Of a stretch of 64,000 bases of DNA, positions 12,641 to 24,053 are shown in pieces. The stretch's first letter is position 1, and the number at the start of each line of letters is the position of its first letter. Under the pieces are notes generated by a model that was given only the letters and a program-made list of their open reading frames with translations, was not told the DNA's origin and did not search any database. This DNA comes from Megalonaias nervosa (Eukaryota; Mollusca; Bivalvia; Unionida; Unionidae), in NCBI GenBank assembly GCA_016617855.1, contig JAECUM010003635.1, positions 16,601 through 80,600 on the forward strand, written 5' to 3'. The position numbers and the translations under genes were made by a program.

Positions 12641-12800
12641 TTATTTAATTAATTGGATATTTTGCTCCAGGTTAGTGACAAATTAGATTTTGTAAATTTA
12701 AATAGGGTCATCACAGTTTATGATACTGAAATGAGCCTTAACCATCAAGGTATTTATTATCCCTTTAAGAATGCTGAAGAACATAGACCTAGATCTGTCA

Positions 12801-14165
12801 TCTGGGTCTATACTGTTTGCAGTGATGGTAAATCTGGGTCTATACTGTTTGCAGTGATGGTAAATCTGGGTCTATACTGTTTGCAGTGATGGTAAATCTT
12901 GCTCTATGCTGTTTGCAATGATGGCAAATCTGGATCTATGATGTTTGCAGTGATGGTAAATCTGGGTCTATGCTGTTTGCAATGATGGCAAATCTGGATC
13001 TATACTGTTTGCAGTGATGGTAAATCTGGGTCTATACTGTTTGCAGTGATGACAAATCTGGGTCTATACTGTTTGCAATGATGGTAAATCTGGGTCTATA
13101 CTGTTTGCAGTGATGGTAAATCTGGGTCTATGCTGTTTGCAATGATGGCAAATCTGGATCTATATTGTTTGCAGTGATGGTAAATCTGGGTCTATGCTGT
13201 TTGCAATAATGGCAAATCTGGATCTATACTGTTTGCAGTGATGGTAAATCTGGGTCTATACTGTTTGCAGTGATGGTAAATCTGGGTCTATGCTGTTTGC
13301 AATGATGGCAAATCTGGATCTATGCTGTTTGCAATGATGGTAAATCTGGGTCTATATTGTTTGCAGTGATGATAAATCTGGATCTATACTGTTTGCAATG
13401 ATGGTAAATCTGGGTCTATACTGTTTGCAGTGATGGTAAACCTGGGTCTATGCTGTTTGCAATGATGGCAAATCTGGATCTATATTGTTTGCAGTGATGG
13501 TAAATCTGGGTCTATGCTGTTTGCAATAATGGCAAATCTGGATCTATACTGTTTGCAGTGATGGTAAATCTGGGTCTATACTGTTTGCAGTGATGGTAAA
13601 TCTGGGTCTATGCTGTTTGCAATGATGGCAAATCTGGATCTATGCTGTTTGCAATGATGGTAAATCTGGGTCTATATTGTTTGCAGTGATGATAAATCTG
13701 GATCTATACTGTTTGCAATGATGGTAAATCTGGGTCTATACTGTTTGCAGTGATGGTAAACCTGGGTCTATGCTGTTTGCAATGATGGCAAATCTGGATC
13801 TATACTGTTTGCAGTGATGGTAAATATGGGTCTATGCTGTTTGCAATGATGGCAAATCTGGATCTATACTGTTTGCAGTGATGGTAAATCTGGGTCTATA
13901 CTGTTTGCAGTGATGGTAAATCTGGGTCTATACTGTTTGCAGTGATGGTAAATCTGGGTCTATGCTGTTTGCAATGATGGCAAATCTGGGTCTATACTGT
14001 TTGCAGTGATGGTAAATCTGGGTCTATGCTGTTTGCAATGATGGCAAATCTGGGTCTATACTGTTTGCAGTGATGGTAATCTGGGTCTATACTGTTTGCA
14101 ATGATGGCAAATCTGGATCTATGATGTTTGCAGTGATGGTAAATCTTGCTCTATGCTGTTTGCAA
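12801..14165 (+). repeat. 32-bp minisatellite, about 43 copies, with a 320-bp higher-order repeat
   Basis: The unit is 'tctgggtctatactgtttgc' followed by 'agtgatggtaaa', 32 bp in all. Variants alternate (tatgctg/tatactg, aatgatggc/agtgatggt, gggtct/ggatct). 13063-13484 matches 13383-13804 at an offset of exactly 320 bp (ten units) with one mismatch seen, so whole blocks were duplicated recently. One unit near 14075 is 31 bp. The array lies in TBCE intron 2. Its left edge reads 'catagacctagatctgtc' and resembles the foldback MITE family. Confidence 0.97.
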
Positions 14166-14705
14166 CTGGCTGCATATTATACATGAATTAGTTCAATACA
14201 TATTCAGTTTTTATCCAGCTTTCCAAGACAAGGTAAAATTTACAAGTCCTACTCACCTTTGTGAGTCCTCCCTTTTATTTCATCATTTACTATAAATATT
14301 ACTTCTCAGTGAACTACAATTATAATATTTACATTAAATTCCTTTAAAATAAATTTATTTCATACCTGTATTTCTCTCTCATGCTAATTCTTGTGATATT
14401 TTCTAATGTTCTTTTTCAATATGTTTACAAATAAGAATTGGTACTCACATATAACTGTGAGTTATTACTTTCAAATGCTGAAAGTAAATTAAATCTAATT
14501 TTTCATTCTACACATCTTTAAGCCTATATTTTAATTTGGAATTATTTGCAGTATTTTCTCCAGCATCCTTGTCACCTGAATGACCAAGCTAAGACTCCCA
14601 GCACCTGTATCAGATACTGTGGCAATGCCTCCTTTACTGACATTAATTTCAGTTCAGTCATTAGCTACAGCCACTAAATACAAAGCAACTGCATTTATAT
14701 CATAC

Positions 14706-15800
14706 TGTAACGTCACCCTCTTAGAAAGAGGGGTGGTTAATTAGACTGGGCGATCATAATCTAGAGGATGACCTCCCCTGACGTTATTGCCCAGTGTGTG
14801 TGGATAGATAGAACGTCAACAGAGAACTGAGCAAGACTATTGAGAAAAAATAATACAATACGAGCCCCCTTAAACAAGAAAAAATAAGATAAATTTTAAT
14901 TAATTAATACATAAACTAAAATTGGCAACTTCAATTCAACAGATTTACATTAATGGAATTTAATAGCAGTGTTCAATTGCAGATTCGTTCATCATGGTAA
15001 CGAGTGGTGAAAAGAGCGTAATGTCCACACCTGCTTTGCATCACCTAGCGTCGCTTCCTCTCTTGATGCCGTGCATCCCACATCTCCTCACCTCCACGTG
15101 TATATTTGTTCTCCTCTGATCTTTCTATTCCTATCTCTTCTTTTCTTTCCGGACTTCCGTCTTGGACTATCCCATCTGTTCCTGGGAGAGCTGTTTCCTT
15201 AATGCTGTTTTCTTTTCTCACAAATCGCGCGTACTAGCACTATAGCCTGTCTTTTCCTCTCAAGACGGCTACCTGGTCCCTTTTACTTGTTTTAATGAGG
15301 AAACACTCTTCTTTAGTTTCCCAGGAACCAAACCTTATCCTCTCTTTGGAAATTTTGAACTAAAGAAATTTGACAAGTTCGTTACTTTTAAATTCACATA
15401 ACTTCCAAGGTGTACGCCTTAATTTAACTGACCAATTGAAATCAGCAGTTCCTAATTTTGCCCCAAGATAATTATTCCTTTCATCAGATTTTGTCAGCCT
15501 AAAATCTGAGAAATACAATGTATATCAACATCCCTTTGAAAATGACTATTTGACATGGGATTTGCCTCAAACGGTTATGGTTGGTAGCTCTAATGTGTAT
15601 TTTCTCAGGACAGCGTGGTGATGCCCGGGTCAATTCTAAATGGGCCGTAGATGTTGGCCTTTCAAGTTTAACACTGACACGAAGGAAAAAATCAAAGTGA
15701 CCGTTCACAAAGACTTTTCTCACTTCACTGTAATAGAATTTTAATGCACAATGAATTCAGCTTTAAGGTTCCCTACTCATTCAAAATTCAACACATTACA
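14706..15800 (-). mobile_element. Solo LTR, family L, copy 1 (1095 bp)
   Basis: The block starts TGTAA and ends TTACA. It is flanked on both sides by the same 5 bp, catac (14701-14705 and 15801-15805), a perfect target-site duplication. It is CpG-richer than its surroundings and has no long frame. In minus orientation its last ~180 bp share 'gggggctc', 'gctcag', 'gggcaa', 'ccctctagat(t/a)atgat' and 'ccaccc' in the same order as the LTR at 62.4-63.6 kb. No internal retrotransposon region is present, so it is a solo LTR left by recombination. The superfamily is not determined. Confidence 0.85.
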
Positions 15801-15805
15801 CATAC

Positions 15806-16383
15806 CATTAAGTGTTATCACCTTCACTGACCCAAGCATTTAAAGCGACAAAGTTAGTTTTATTCTTGAATTCATTGTGATTTGCTTACAGGTCTGATCA
15901 AACATGTGGTAATCTTGATCAATACAAGTTTTACTGTATAGTTCTGGTGTTACAACAAAGCTTCTTGATGACATAAAGGACTGGCCTAATAGTCTGCATT
16001 AAGAGCACAAGCTTGCAAATGAAGGAGACAGCTGTATTACGTGTCTCTTACACAAAGCACTGTTGACGTCAACAACCATTCAATTTAATGGAATGAAAAA
16101 GGTGCATGGGTGCAGTCTGGAGAAAACACTGTTCATTCTCAATCTATCTGATGAAACATGACATACCGAACACATATCCAGGAATACAAATGGAGCATTA
16201 CTGAGAAGGAAATGTTCTGAAATACAGTTGTTTATGATACAGGAAAATTATAAAGGCCTTTACTAGTTTTTTTTCAAAAAATAGTTCATCAAATAATGGA
16301 TTGAAATGGGAGCAGCATTAGCTAATGATGTGGATGAATACATTATTCAAAATGACTGATTTTGACAATCCTTTTGAAATTAC
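15806..16383. other. TBCE intron, no feature
   Basis: AT-rich intron sequence between the solo LTR and the CAP-Gly exon. No repeat or frame stands out. Confidence 0.4.
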
Positions 16384-16488
16384 CTTTGGTTCCTGCTACT
16401 GGTCCTATGTATAGAACTGTACCAAAGTATCCATCACTTTCAATTCTATCTCCAATTTTCATCTCTGTTCCATCATCTCTCAAAAGCT
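16384..16488 (-). CDS. TBCE: TBCE coding exon 2, first half of CAP-Gly domain
   Basis: The exon runs from acceptor TACATTTCAG to donor AAAG|GTAATT. It starts in phase 1, ends in phase 1 and encodes about residues 5-39. The stretch IGDRIESDGYFGTVLYIGP is the start of a CAP-Gly domain of the tubulin cofactor E type, where this segment sits close to the N-terminus. Known family members bind alpha-tubulin through this domain. If exon 1 is wrong, an internal ATG (M14, before KIGDR) would be the alternative start. The introns on either side are long (about 7.2 kb and 5.2 kb) and full of repeats. Confidence 0.88.
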
Positions 16489-17921
16489 CTGAAATGTAAA
16501 AATGAAACTGCTCCTTTAAAACTGCTACAGAAAGCAAACATCAAAGGCATCATTACTGGAAGATTAGAGGAGTATTAGTTGCACAGATTATTAATGATCC
16601 AATCAGTAATTAGTTGTTTTTCTGTACTTTGAATATATTAAAATATCTATTCATTTAAATCAATTTAACATACTGAGAATGCTGGATATACTCCATATAT
16701 TTCTTAAGAAGTCATTGAGAACATAGGCAAAAAAGGTTAAGATTTGTTGTTTTGTTAATACATCTCATTGCAAGTCTAGAGGCATATCATTTCAGTAAAA
16801 ATAAAAGTTTTGTCAGCCTCTTTGCTCCACACATTTTCTTAAAATGTCAAAGTTGTCAATTAATATAAGGGCTTAGATGGTTTTCTGGAGTAGAAAAATC
16901 CCATGCCTGGGAATACTAGACAACTAAGAGTTAATACCAGGCAACCATTTTGCCAGCAAGAAAGCCCAGCCAGGCAACCCAAAAATATTATTAATAAATG
17001 AAAATGTTAAAAATTCAAATGAAAGTTTCGATATTTTCCAGCAACATCCAATTATTAAATTGTCTAAAGGCATACCTACAGCAAGGGGCCTGAATTATCT
17101 CCATATAATCCACAGTTAAGTGTTGGGTGACTGTTTTCTATAAAAGACCATGCAAATCACTACTCACTATCTGATTAATTAATCAAAGTCAATACTACTG
17201 ACCCTTCAAGAACTATTCCTTAAAAAACACAAGACTCATGAATGCTCATCTTCCATCAACATACTTTCATGAGGTATTCATTTCTTTTAACTCTAGAATG
17301 ATTAAAATTAATGTCTATGATCTAGTATTATACTTTCTCACTGGTGTGTTGAAGAAACAGGCATTTCACTATAAAGCATGTGTCAGTATTATACTGAAAA
17401 AAAGTTAACATTCTTATTCAGTCCATTAATTTAATAAACTGGAATGCATAAAATGGAGTCTACCTGTGACCAGAATTTTTGAAGACAGTCACCTTTTGAA
17501 CAAAGAGCTAACTGTGAAAAGTGTACCAACAAAATCAGAATAAACATGTCCTTCCCAAAAACCAAACTAAACATGCATTTTTAGTATAAAAGGAAGCATT
17601 ATTAATAATATTAATAATGATAACAAAAAATATTGTTTTAGTGATTTTATTCTTCTTAATATTACCTCTCATTTTCAGAACACAACAAGTGATATGTTAT
17701 TATGAACATTAAGTTAATAAAATATGTGTGCATGATTGCACCAATCAGTATGGATGAGAATACATCAGGCAGAATCTCCACATAAACAATTAGGAATGTG
17801 ATATTTTGTTTGCAATTTTATTGGAATAAAAGAAGTAACTGAAATACATTTATAAACTGGTATCTGTTCCTGGTAATTAAAAGTCAGACACATGTCTTCA
17901 TTTTATTTGCAACGTAAAATA
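16489..17921. other. TBCE intron 1, left part, no feature
   Basis: AT-rich intron sequence. I see nothing but short simple runs. Confidence 0.4.
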
Positions 17922-18174
17922 GGGGACCCAGGTGGCTGAGTGGTCCAAGTCACTCGTCTTTACAGATCACTGAAATCTCACTTATCCATGTGGGTTCAAG
18001 TCTTGGGCTTGGTCAACAGGGGTATGTGAAAAAGCTTGCCAGTAGCTTCCCATGGGTCGGTGATTCTTGATAGGGTTTTCCCAGGTTCTTCCTCCGCCAA
18101 ATAAACTGGCTGCCATGTATAGCCTATCTTGAGCTGAAAAATGGTGTTGAACCCATAACAACCAACCAACCAAT
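17922..18174 (+). mobile_element. tRNA-derived SINE family B, copy 1
   Basis: The head has an A-box region (GGTGGCTGAGTGGTCCAAG) and a B box (GTGGGTTCAAGTC). The body contains 'ttgccagtagcttcccatgg', 'gggttttcccaggttctt' and 'tgccatgtatagcctatctt'. It ends in an (AACC)n tail, aacaaccaaccaaccaa. Minus-strand copies lie at 19443 and 49066. It sits in TBCE intron 1. Confidence 0.88.
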
Positions 18175-19442
18175 GACATGAAACTGAAGAAGAAAAAAAA
18201 AAAGAAAATGTCCATAGGAATAACACAAGCTCAAATTATATATATCAGTACTACTATTAACAGTATAATAGTCATCAGTCCTTTGAACAGAAAATGTGGT
18301 ACAAGTCTATACAGTAATTCATTTGAGATCTTCGATATAATGAGAATCAAAAGGATTAAGACAAATTAGTCATAACTGCACAAAACACTTGTAACTAATA
18401 ATCCATTCTTCTAACAGAAAGTGTCACACATGTCTGTACACTTTTGGACAACTGCAGTAATTTACTCTCTAACCAAAAAAATCTGCTGGGCAACCACATT
18501 TATTAACTGGATGCCCAAAGGACAACCATAGATGTCACAAATTTCTCAACCCCTGACTTTGGTACATTATAATCTAACTCTAACAATGCTTAAGAGCTTA
18601 AGGCTGACTGATGAGTTCTTTTAACCAGAAAACCATCATAAAATAAACAGAATGCCAACAAATATGATCACAGTTGTGAAAAATTCAATGCTAACCTTAA
18701 CTATCTATTGGGTGCATACCAGTAAGCATCAGTAGCAAAAGGATATAGTTTTAACTGTATATGCCTGGACCAATGAAGACTGTGGTCCCATCCGTGAAAT
18801 CTTTCCACAAGACAGGTATACAATCTGCCCCGACCTTAAAAGGACAAAGAAAATCAACCGGTACCAGTCATCCCTTAAATTAAATGCTTTAACTGCAACC
18901 ACTGTAACATACCCAGCACACCTCTACCTCTTGAAATGCAAAATTTTCCTCTTCATAAAGACTATGTCATTTATTACATGCCTCATTAGTTAAATTGGTT
19001 TAATTTTTTCAGACTTTAATCACTTGGCTAATGGATTGCAAATCACATTCTACTCTGATTAAACACCAGGTGGTAGGTTTATATCCTTGGATAACACTGG
19101 GTGGCATGTGTACGTCCCTGCACAAGATCAAGTTCAGAATCAAAGGACATTAATATAAGTGGTCTGACTTGGAAGTGTCTACCTTATTAAGTTTACTAAA
19201 TCCAAATGATGAATGCTTGTTCTTTCTCCCATGTTAAATAATAAATACCGAAACCTAAAATATTTTAAGCATGTGCCAATTTGTAAACAAAAATACTAAT
19301 GCAACTGTAAACTTAAACATTTCACAATGTTTGTTCAAGGGATAGAAACCTATGGTACAACCATGCTGATAGGCACCTATGGTACAACCATGCTGAAAGA
19401 AATATTGACTTTCCCAGCTTCAAAACCTGGAAAGAAAAGTCT
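18175..19442. other. TBCE intron 1, no gene; one short tandem duplication
   Basis: The phrase 'cctatggtacaaccatgctg' is duplicated in tandem at about 19349 and 19376, directly beside SINE B copy 2. Nothing else is recognisable. Confidence 0.5.
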
Positions 19443-19678
19443 TGTTGTAGTTGTTGTTTTGCATTTAATGCCATTTCTCAGCACAAGATAGGCCATACAT
19501 GGAGACCAGTATAACTTGTGGAGAAAAGGAACCTGGGAAAATCCCAGTAAGAACAATTGACCCACAGGAAACTACTGGCAAATTTTCTACATGCCTATAT
19601 GGCCAAGCCCAAGACTCAAACCTATCCAGGCAGTGATCAGTAAAGGCAAGCACTTTAGACCAATTGGCCACCCGGGGC
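19443..19678 (-). mobile_element. tRNA-derived SINE family B, copy 2
   Basis: Read on the minus strand, it has the A-box region GGTGGCCAATTGGTCTAAAG and a B-box relic (ataggtttgagtc). The family B body follows (ttgccagtagtttcctgtgg, gggattttcccaggttcc, catgtatggcctatcttgtg) and a CAACAACTACAA tail. Confidence 0.85.
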
Positions 19679-20318
19679 AAGAGAAAGAAAAGTCTCTGCC
19701 TGCTATATTACCTGATACTATACCATGTAATCAACTTCATTTTCATGCAGAATGAATAATTAATGAGAGTTTTTGTATAATCTCATTGATGAGAACAAAA
19801 TAAAATATTACATCAATATGCTGAAAAGTTTCTGCAGAGCTAGTGATAAAATAAACCCATCATGAATAAGAGCTGAATCGCTTACTCAGTAAAAGCTCCT
19901 TTTTCTTTATAATCATGCAATACAATAATTTTTAACAGTGTAATTGATGGTTTTGAGAAAAGAATACTTTCTGAGTAATGAGAATGCCTATTATGATACA
20001 GTATAGCTTTCCCTAGTTTGTCATTGATAACATCAGTGCCTCACACACCTGTCTTTTTATTTTCAGGAAGTAGTCATATTTGTCTTGTAGGTCTATTAAA
20101 TGTTTAGAGTTAATACTTTTAGGTAAATGGTTGTAGATAAATGCATCACCCACTGTTACACATCTGATACATGTAACAAGGTATGGTTAGAGTGTTAACA
20201 GTACACACAAGAGTGGCTTTGGGGTGACGCTTTCTAATTTGGCCTAGGACTGCTATGCTGTTTCACTGCAATATACAATAAGACTAGCTACCCTGCTTTT
20301 TACTGTACATATCAGACC

Positions 20319-20351
<33 letters not shown>

Positions 20352-22369
20352 TGCATCTATGTATGTAGGTTGTCCAGCTGAAAGCATGCCAAGAATAGCA
20401 GGTAGGAATATATAAATGTCATTTGATATGCATGCTTTACTATAATAGCTAATGTTTCAAATGAAATGAGAGGTTTCACTATGAAAGGAGCATACTTCTG
20501 ACAAGGTGAAAGGAAATGCTAAAGTGCATTAATACTGAGGACTCTATAAATTGGAGGGGGGGGTTTTGCGGGGCAGTGAATGTATGACAAAGTCACAGGA
20601 CAAAAAGCCACAGTTTAATTTCTACACTATCATGAGAAATTTATGTAAAAAAGTGACAGGATGTAAAGACACTTTGAATTTTGTAACATTGCAGGTTTTT
20701 ACATTATACAATTATTTGCAATTTTTTCATTGAGATATTAACATAATAAACAAAATACCAGCTCTATGATTTTATATTTTTATAAAAGTTTGCAACAAAA
20801 ACAAAATAAGAGTATACATAGTACCAAGCATGTGAAATTGCCACCAGCCCGACAATCCGATGCCAGCCAATTGCACAGTGAAGTGGGGCAAAAAACAAGT
20901 AACCATTTCATCTGACCAGTTGGATTTTAGGTATACTGTGTAAATTTAGTCTACTGATTGTATATTTGTATATTATGTGATATTACAAGAAATAATAGAA
21001 ACCATCTGACACATAAATAATGGCAGTTATTTCTGAAGAGCACTCAAGAATCTGTGTGAGATGAGAAATCAATACCTCACATGCAGTTTGCATTTAAAAA
21101 ATCCTTGCAACTCCGATTGAAAACTCTTTTATGTGTATGCAATTTCTGATGACACATGCTACTTCTCATTCCCAAAGTAGAGTAGAGGTATTCTGAAAAT
21201 TCAAAGCCACCAGGAGCTAAAAACCAAACACGGAAAAGGAAAATGGATCTATTGAAAAGGAATACGGCAAGCGATGTTTAAAAAATAGTTAAGTTACCGA
21301 ATTTGAATACTGAAACAGGATGCATGATAAGACCATTACAATGCTGTTAGCTGTTAGCTTATGTGGGTGCATTTGATCCATCTCCAGCAATCCACTGCCA
21401 GAACTCATCTTCCCACAGATCTAATTTCTTGGACAGTTTCACTTTGGATACCAGATCCTCATCTTTGGAGACTGTGTCTAGTTCTGATACTGTCATTGAG
21501 ATGAGGATCCTGATTTCTATTCTGACTATGACTCAGACTGGTCAACAATGGCAGGAACAGATCCTGATGTCCAGCCTCTAGCTGATTTATGTTTGGAGAT
21601 TTGGATCAGCTGGACAGTAAGCATCATTGTCCAGGTCTGTCAACAATAGTCGTGTTAAGCTGAATTTAATAAATTTAATACATTTGACTATGTAACGTAA
21701 ATATCTTATTTTGTATTTTTCTTTATTTTCCATGTTTAATTATCTAAATCATAATGCTAATGGCTGATATTCATGTCTAGCAGTATTTACCATTGAGTCA
21801 TTAACTATATCTAGCCTTTTTGTATGATGAAATGTAGAAGCAGTTGGTTATGGACAGGACCAGTAACATTTCCAGGTTACCTGTCCTGTGGGCGTGTTTG
21901 ATTTCTTGGCAAGTTTCACATACTGATGGTACAATACTAACAAAATAATCACATTATTGTAACTGTCACTTCCAAAGCAAATGTTCGTTAATGATTTAAT
22001 TTACATAGTTAATAAAATCTTAGTCTCATAATTCTTGGTGTATTGCTATATTTCTTGTCAGTCATATTTCTTGTCTGGAAGATCTTCCTGTTCAAAACAA
22101 GTTCATTACAGCTCATATACAATAACATTTTGCAAAAAAATGGGCTGGGTGCATCATGACCTGACAGAGCTTTCTCATTTGTGCTTTTGCATCCTCTCTG
22201 CTAGTTTCACAGTTGTTTCATCAGAAGCATCATTTTGGAGCTGGCCTGGAATAGGATTCTAGTATCTCTATGCCCAGTGCTGGACCTAAGTGTGCACATT
22301 CACCACTGTTTGGTATGCAGTACATGTCAAGTATACCAGTAACCTTCACAACAAAGTTTGGAACCACCA
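19679..22369. other. TBCE intron 1, middle part
   Basis: Contains an (ATGT)n tract at about 20318-20368. Near 21480-21600 a plus-strand frame with an acidic run (DEDPDFYSDYDSDWSTMAG) is open for about 50 codons. It could be a relic of an element, but I cannot assign it. No other feature was found. Confidence 0.35.
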
Positions 22370-22374
22370 GTGTC

Positions 22375-22985
22375 ACTTGCGATGATTTTCATTTTGGAAT
22401 GACTTCCTTGACATAAACCTTTGATTTTTATATTTTCTTAAATTTTTTGCTCATAAGCCTATATTAGATGCCATGGAAAGTAAAGTTATTTAGCACCCAA
22501 AAATGGTTTCATTTTATTGACATACTTGTTTAAAAGGTAAATATAGACTGAAACCAATTTTTTTCTTCTATAGCCTTATAATAAAAAAGGTTTCATTTTA
22601 TCCACATGCTTGTTTAAAAAGTAATACTAGATTAAAACCAAAATGTTACGTTTATATTCTTATCAAAAAATGTTTCATTTACATTTTGGAATGATTTCTT
22701 TGACAAAACCTAGGATTTTATATTTTCTTCAATCATACATGGCATTTTTTCTGTTGCTCATACATGTAAGCCCATATATAAAGCCACTGAAAGTAAAGTC
22801 ATTTAGTACCAAAAATGGGTTTCATTTTAATTACACACTTGTTTACAAAGTAACATTTTACTCATATTTTTTTATAAAAAAAAAAAATTGGTTTCATTCT
22901 ATTTATTTACTTGTTTAAAATGTAATTATAGACTTAAACCAACATTTTAATTGTATATTCTTACAAAAACTATGTTTATTTAAAT
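22375..22985 (+). repeat. Tandem duplication of ~290 bp with inner ~80-bp repeats
   Basis: 'cattttggaatgacttcctt' near 22390 recurs as 'cattttggaatgatttcttt' near 22676, and the sequence after each copy stays similar, including 'gaaagtaaagt(t/c)attta'. Inside, 'ggtttcatttta' plus 'cttgtttaaaa' plus 'gta' recurs near 22505, 22590, 22818 and 22889. Confidence 0.75.
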
Positions 22986-23118
22986 GTCATATGTCTGTTT
23001 TGCAATTTTACTGTCAAACAGAAGCCTTAAATAAACCTCAATGATCTCAATGTCACATGTTTTGCAATCTGCCCCTAAGACTTCAGTAGCTAAACAACCT
23101 CCCTTGTCCTGTGAAGCT

Positions 23119-23245
23119 ATCAATTTATTATGATCATTAACAGTAATACATACTGAAATGACTTTTTGTCCTACATGTCCATCAATTTATTATAATCATT
23201 AACAGTAATACATATTAAATGTGACTTTTGTCCAACGTGCCCACC
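23119..23245 (+). repeat. Two-copy ~62-bp tandem duplication
   Basis: 'atcaatttattatgatcatt' plus 'aacagtaatacata' and 'gactttttgtcc' occurs twice in a row, with a partial third match at 23265-23290. Confidence 0.8.
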
Positions 23246-23373
23246 ATGACTTTGATAATTCAAATTGTGACTTTTTGTCCTATGTGCATTTATGTCTGTC
23301 CCCTACACTTTTTCCTGTGACTTTCTGTCTCTTTACCGGGGCAGAATGCACTGCATCTAACTGCACCAAAACA

Positions 23374-23374
<1 letters not shown>

Positions 23375-23422
<48 letters not shown>
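23375..23422. repeat. (CA)n microsatellite followed by a CpG-rich patch
   Basis: About 23 CA units, then 'acgcacgcatgcacgcgcgc', the densest CpG stretch near the two promoters. Confidence 0.97.
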
Positions 23423-23427
<5 letters not shown>

Positions 23428-23665
23428 CACGCATGCACGCGCGCGTTTTCGAAACAATAGTGCTTCTATCGTCAGCTAACACCCCACCGAAAACAGGTGG
23501 CACCAAGCAACTCCAAGAGATTTCTAAAACGGGTAAGCAAAAGATAGTACAACACAAATCAGGGCCACTGTGGCCACAATTATTAGTTAAAAATTCATGG
23601 TAGATTTCAATTTCTTTACAACAGATAATCTTAAATCTATGCACTATGGAAAAAATCTTAACTAC

Positions 23666-23678
23666 CTTGTTCAGCCAT
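23666..23678 (-). CDS. TBCE: TBCE coding exon 1 (initiator exon)
   Basis: This 13-nt coding segment reads ATG GCT GAA CAA G (MAEQ plus one base) on the minus strand and is followed at once by a splice donor, AAG|GTAGTT. It was chosen as the TBCE start because it ends in phase 1. That is exactly the phase required by the CAP-Gly exon at 16488-16384, and the join gives MAEQELLRDDG. The ATG lies 197 bp from the ATG of the divergent plus-strand gene. TBCE is a tubulin-folding cofactor that binds alpha-tubulin and acts with cofactors A-D in assembling and taking apart tubulin dimers in the cytoplasm. An exon this small cannot be proved from sequence alone. The fit of phase, donor and position is good. 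Confidence 0.7.
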
Positions 23679-23875
23679 GATGTTTACATATCTGATCACG
23701 AACATTCAAACGCTTCTGTCTTATTCAAACTTTTGTATACGTCTTTCTGACCGTTCACTATAATCAATATACATTTCCGCACTAAAAATGGAATCTGAAA
23801 CACGATTTGGATAACCTTTTGTTATAAAAACAACCATCTCAACAAATTAAAATTTAGATCTAAGCGTTGTGAAGT
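23679..23875. promoter_or_regulatory. Putative bidirectional promoter between TBCE and the TM/SAM gene
   Basis: This 197-bp interval separates the two divergent start codons, so it must hold both 5' untranslated regions and probably both core promoters. No TATA box stands at a clear position for either gene, and the interval is not a CpG island. The only richer patch nearby is a CA repeat followed by a CpG-dense stretch (about 23422-23450), inside TBCE intron 1. The promoter role is inferred from gene layout alone. Confidence 0.5.
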
Positions 23876-24053
23876 ATGGAATTAGGCTCAACAGATCAAC
23901 GAAAGATAACGATAGTTTTGGCCATTATTTTCTTAAGTTCGCTTGTTTACTATATCAAGTCAGAAAGAGAAGTTGCTGTGACCAACAGAGAGTTAACAAC
24001 ATGGATTCATGACAACAACCTGAAGCCATACATGAAAGAATTTAATGAAGCGG
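23876..24053 (+). CDS. TM/tandem-SAM protein, exon 1 (N-terminus, membrane anchor)
   Basis: The exon starts at ATG and encodes 59 residues plus one base, ending at donor GCGG|GTAAAT in phase 1. Residues 11-27 (ITIVLAIIFLSSLVYYI) form one hydrophobic helix followed by charged KSEREV, a typical signal anchor or single-pass segment. From about residue 40 a SAM-like fold begins (LTTWIHDNNLKPYMKEFNEA, with the usual Trp, Leu, Tyr and Phe spacing) and continues in exon 2. I do not recognise the family by name. A membrane-anchored protein with SAM domains suggests a scaffold or oligomerising role at a membrane, but that is inference. It is divergent to TBCE. Confidence 0.78.

Noticed and set aside
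12801..14165. CRISPR array or coding repeat
   Set aside because: There are no unique spacers, the unit is continuous, and 32 is not a multiple of three. It is a minisatellite in an animal intron.
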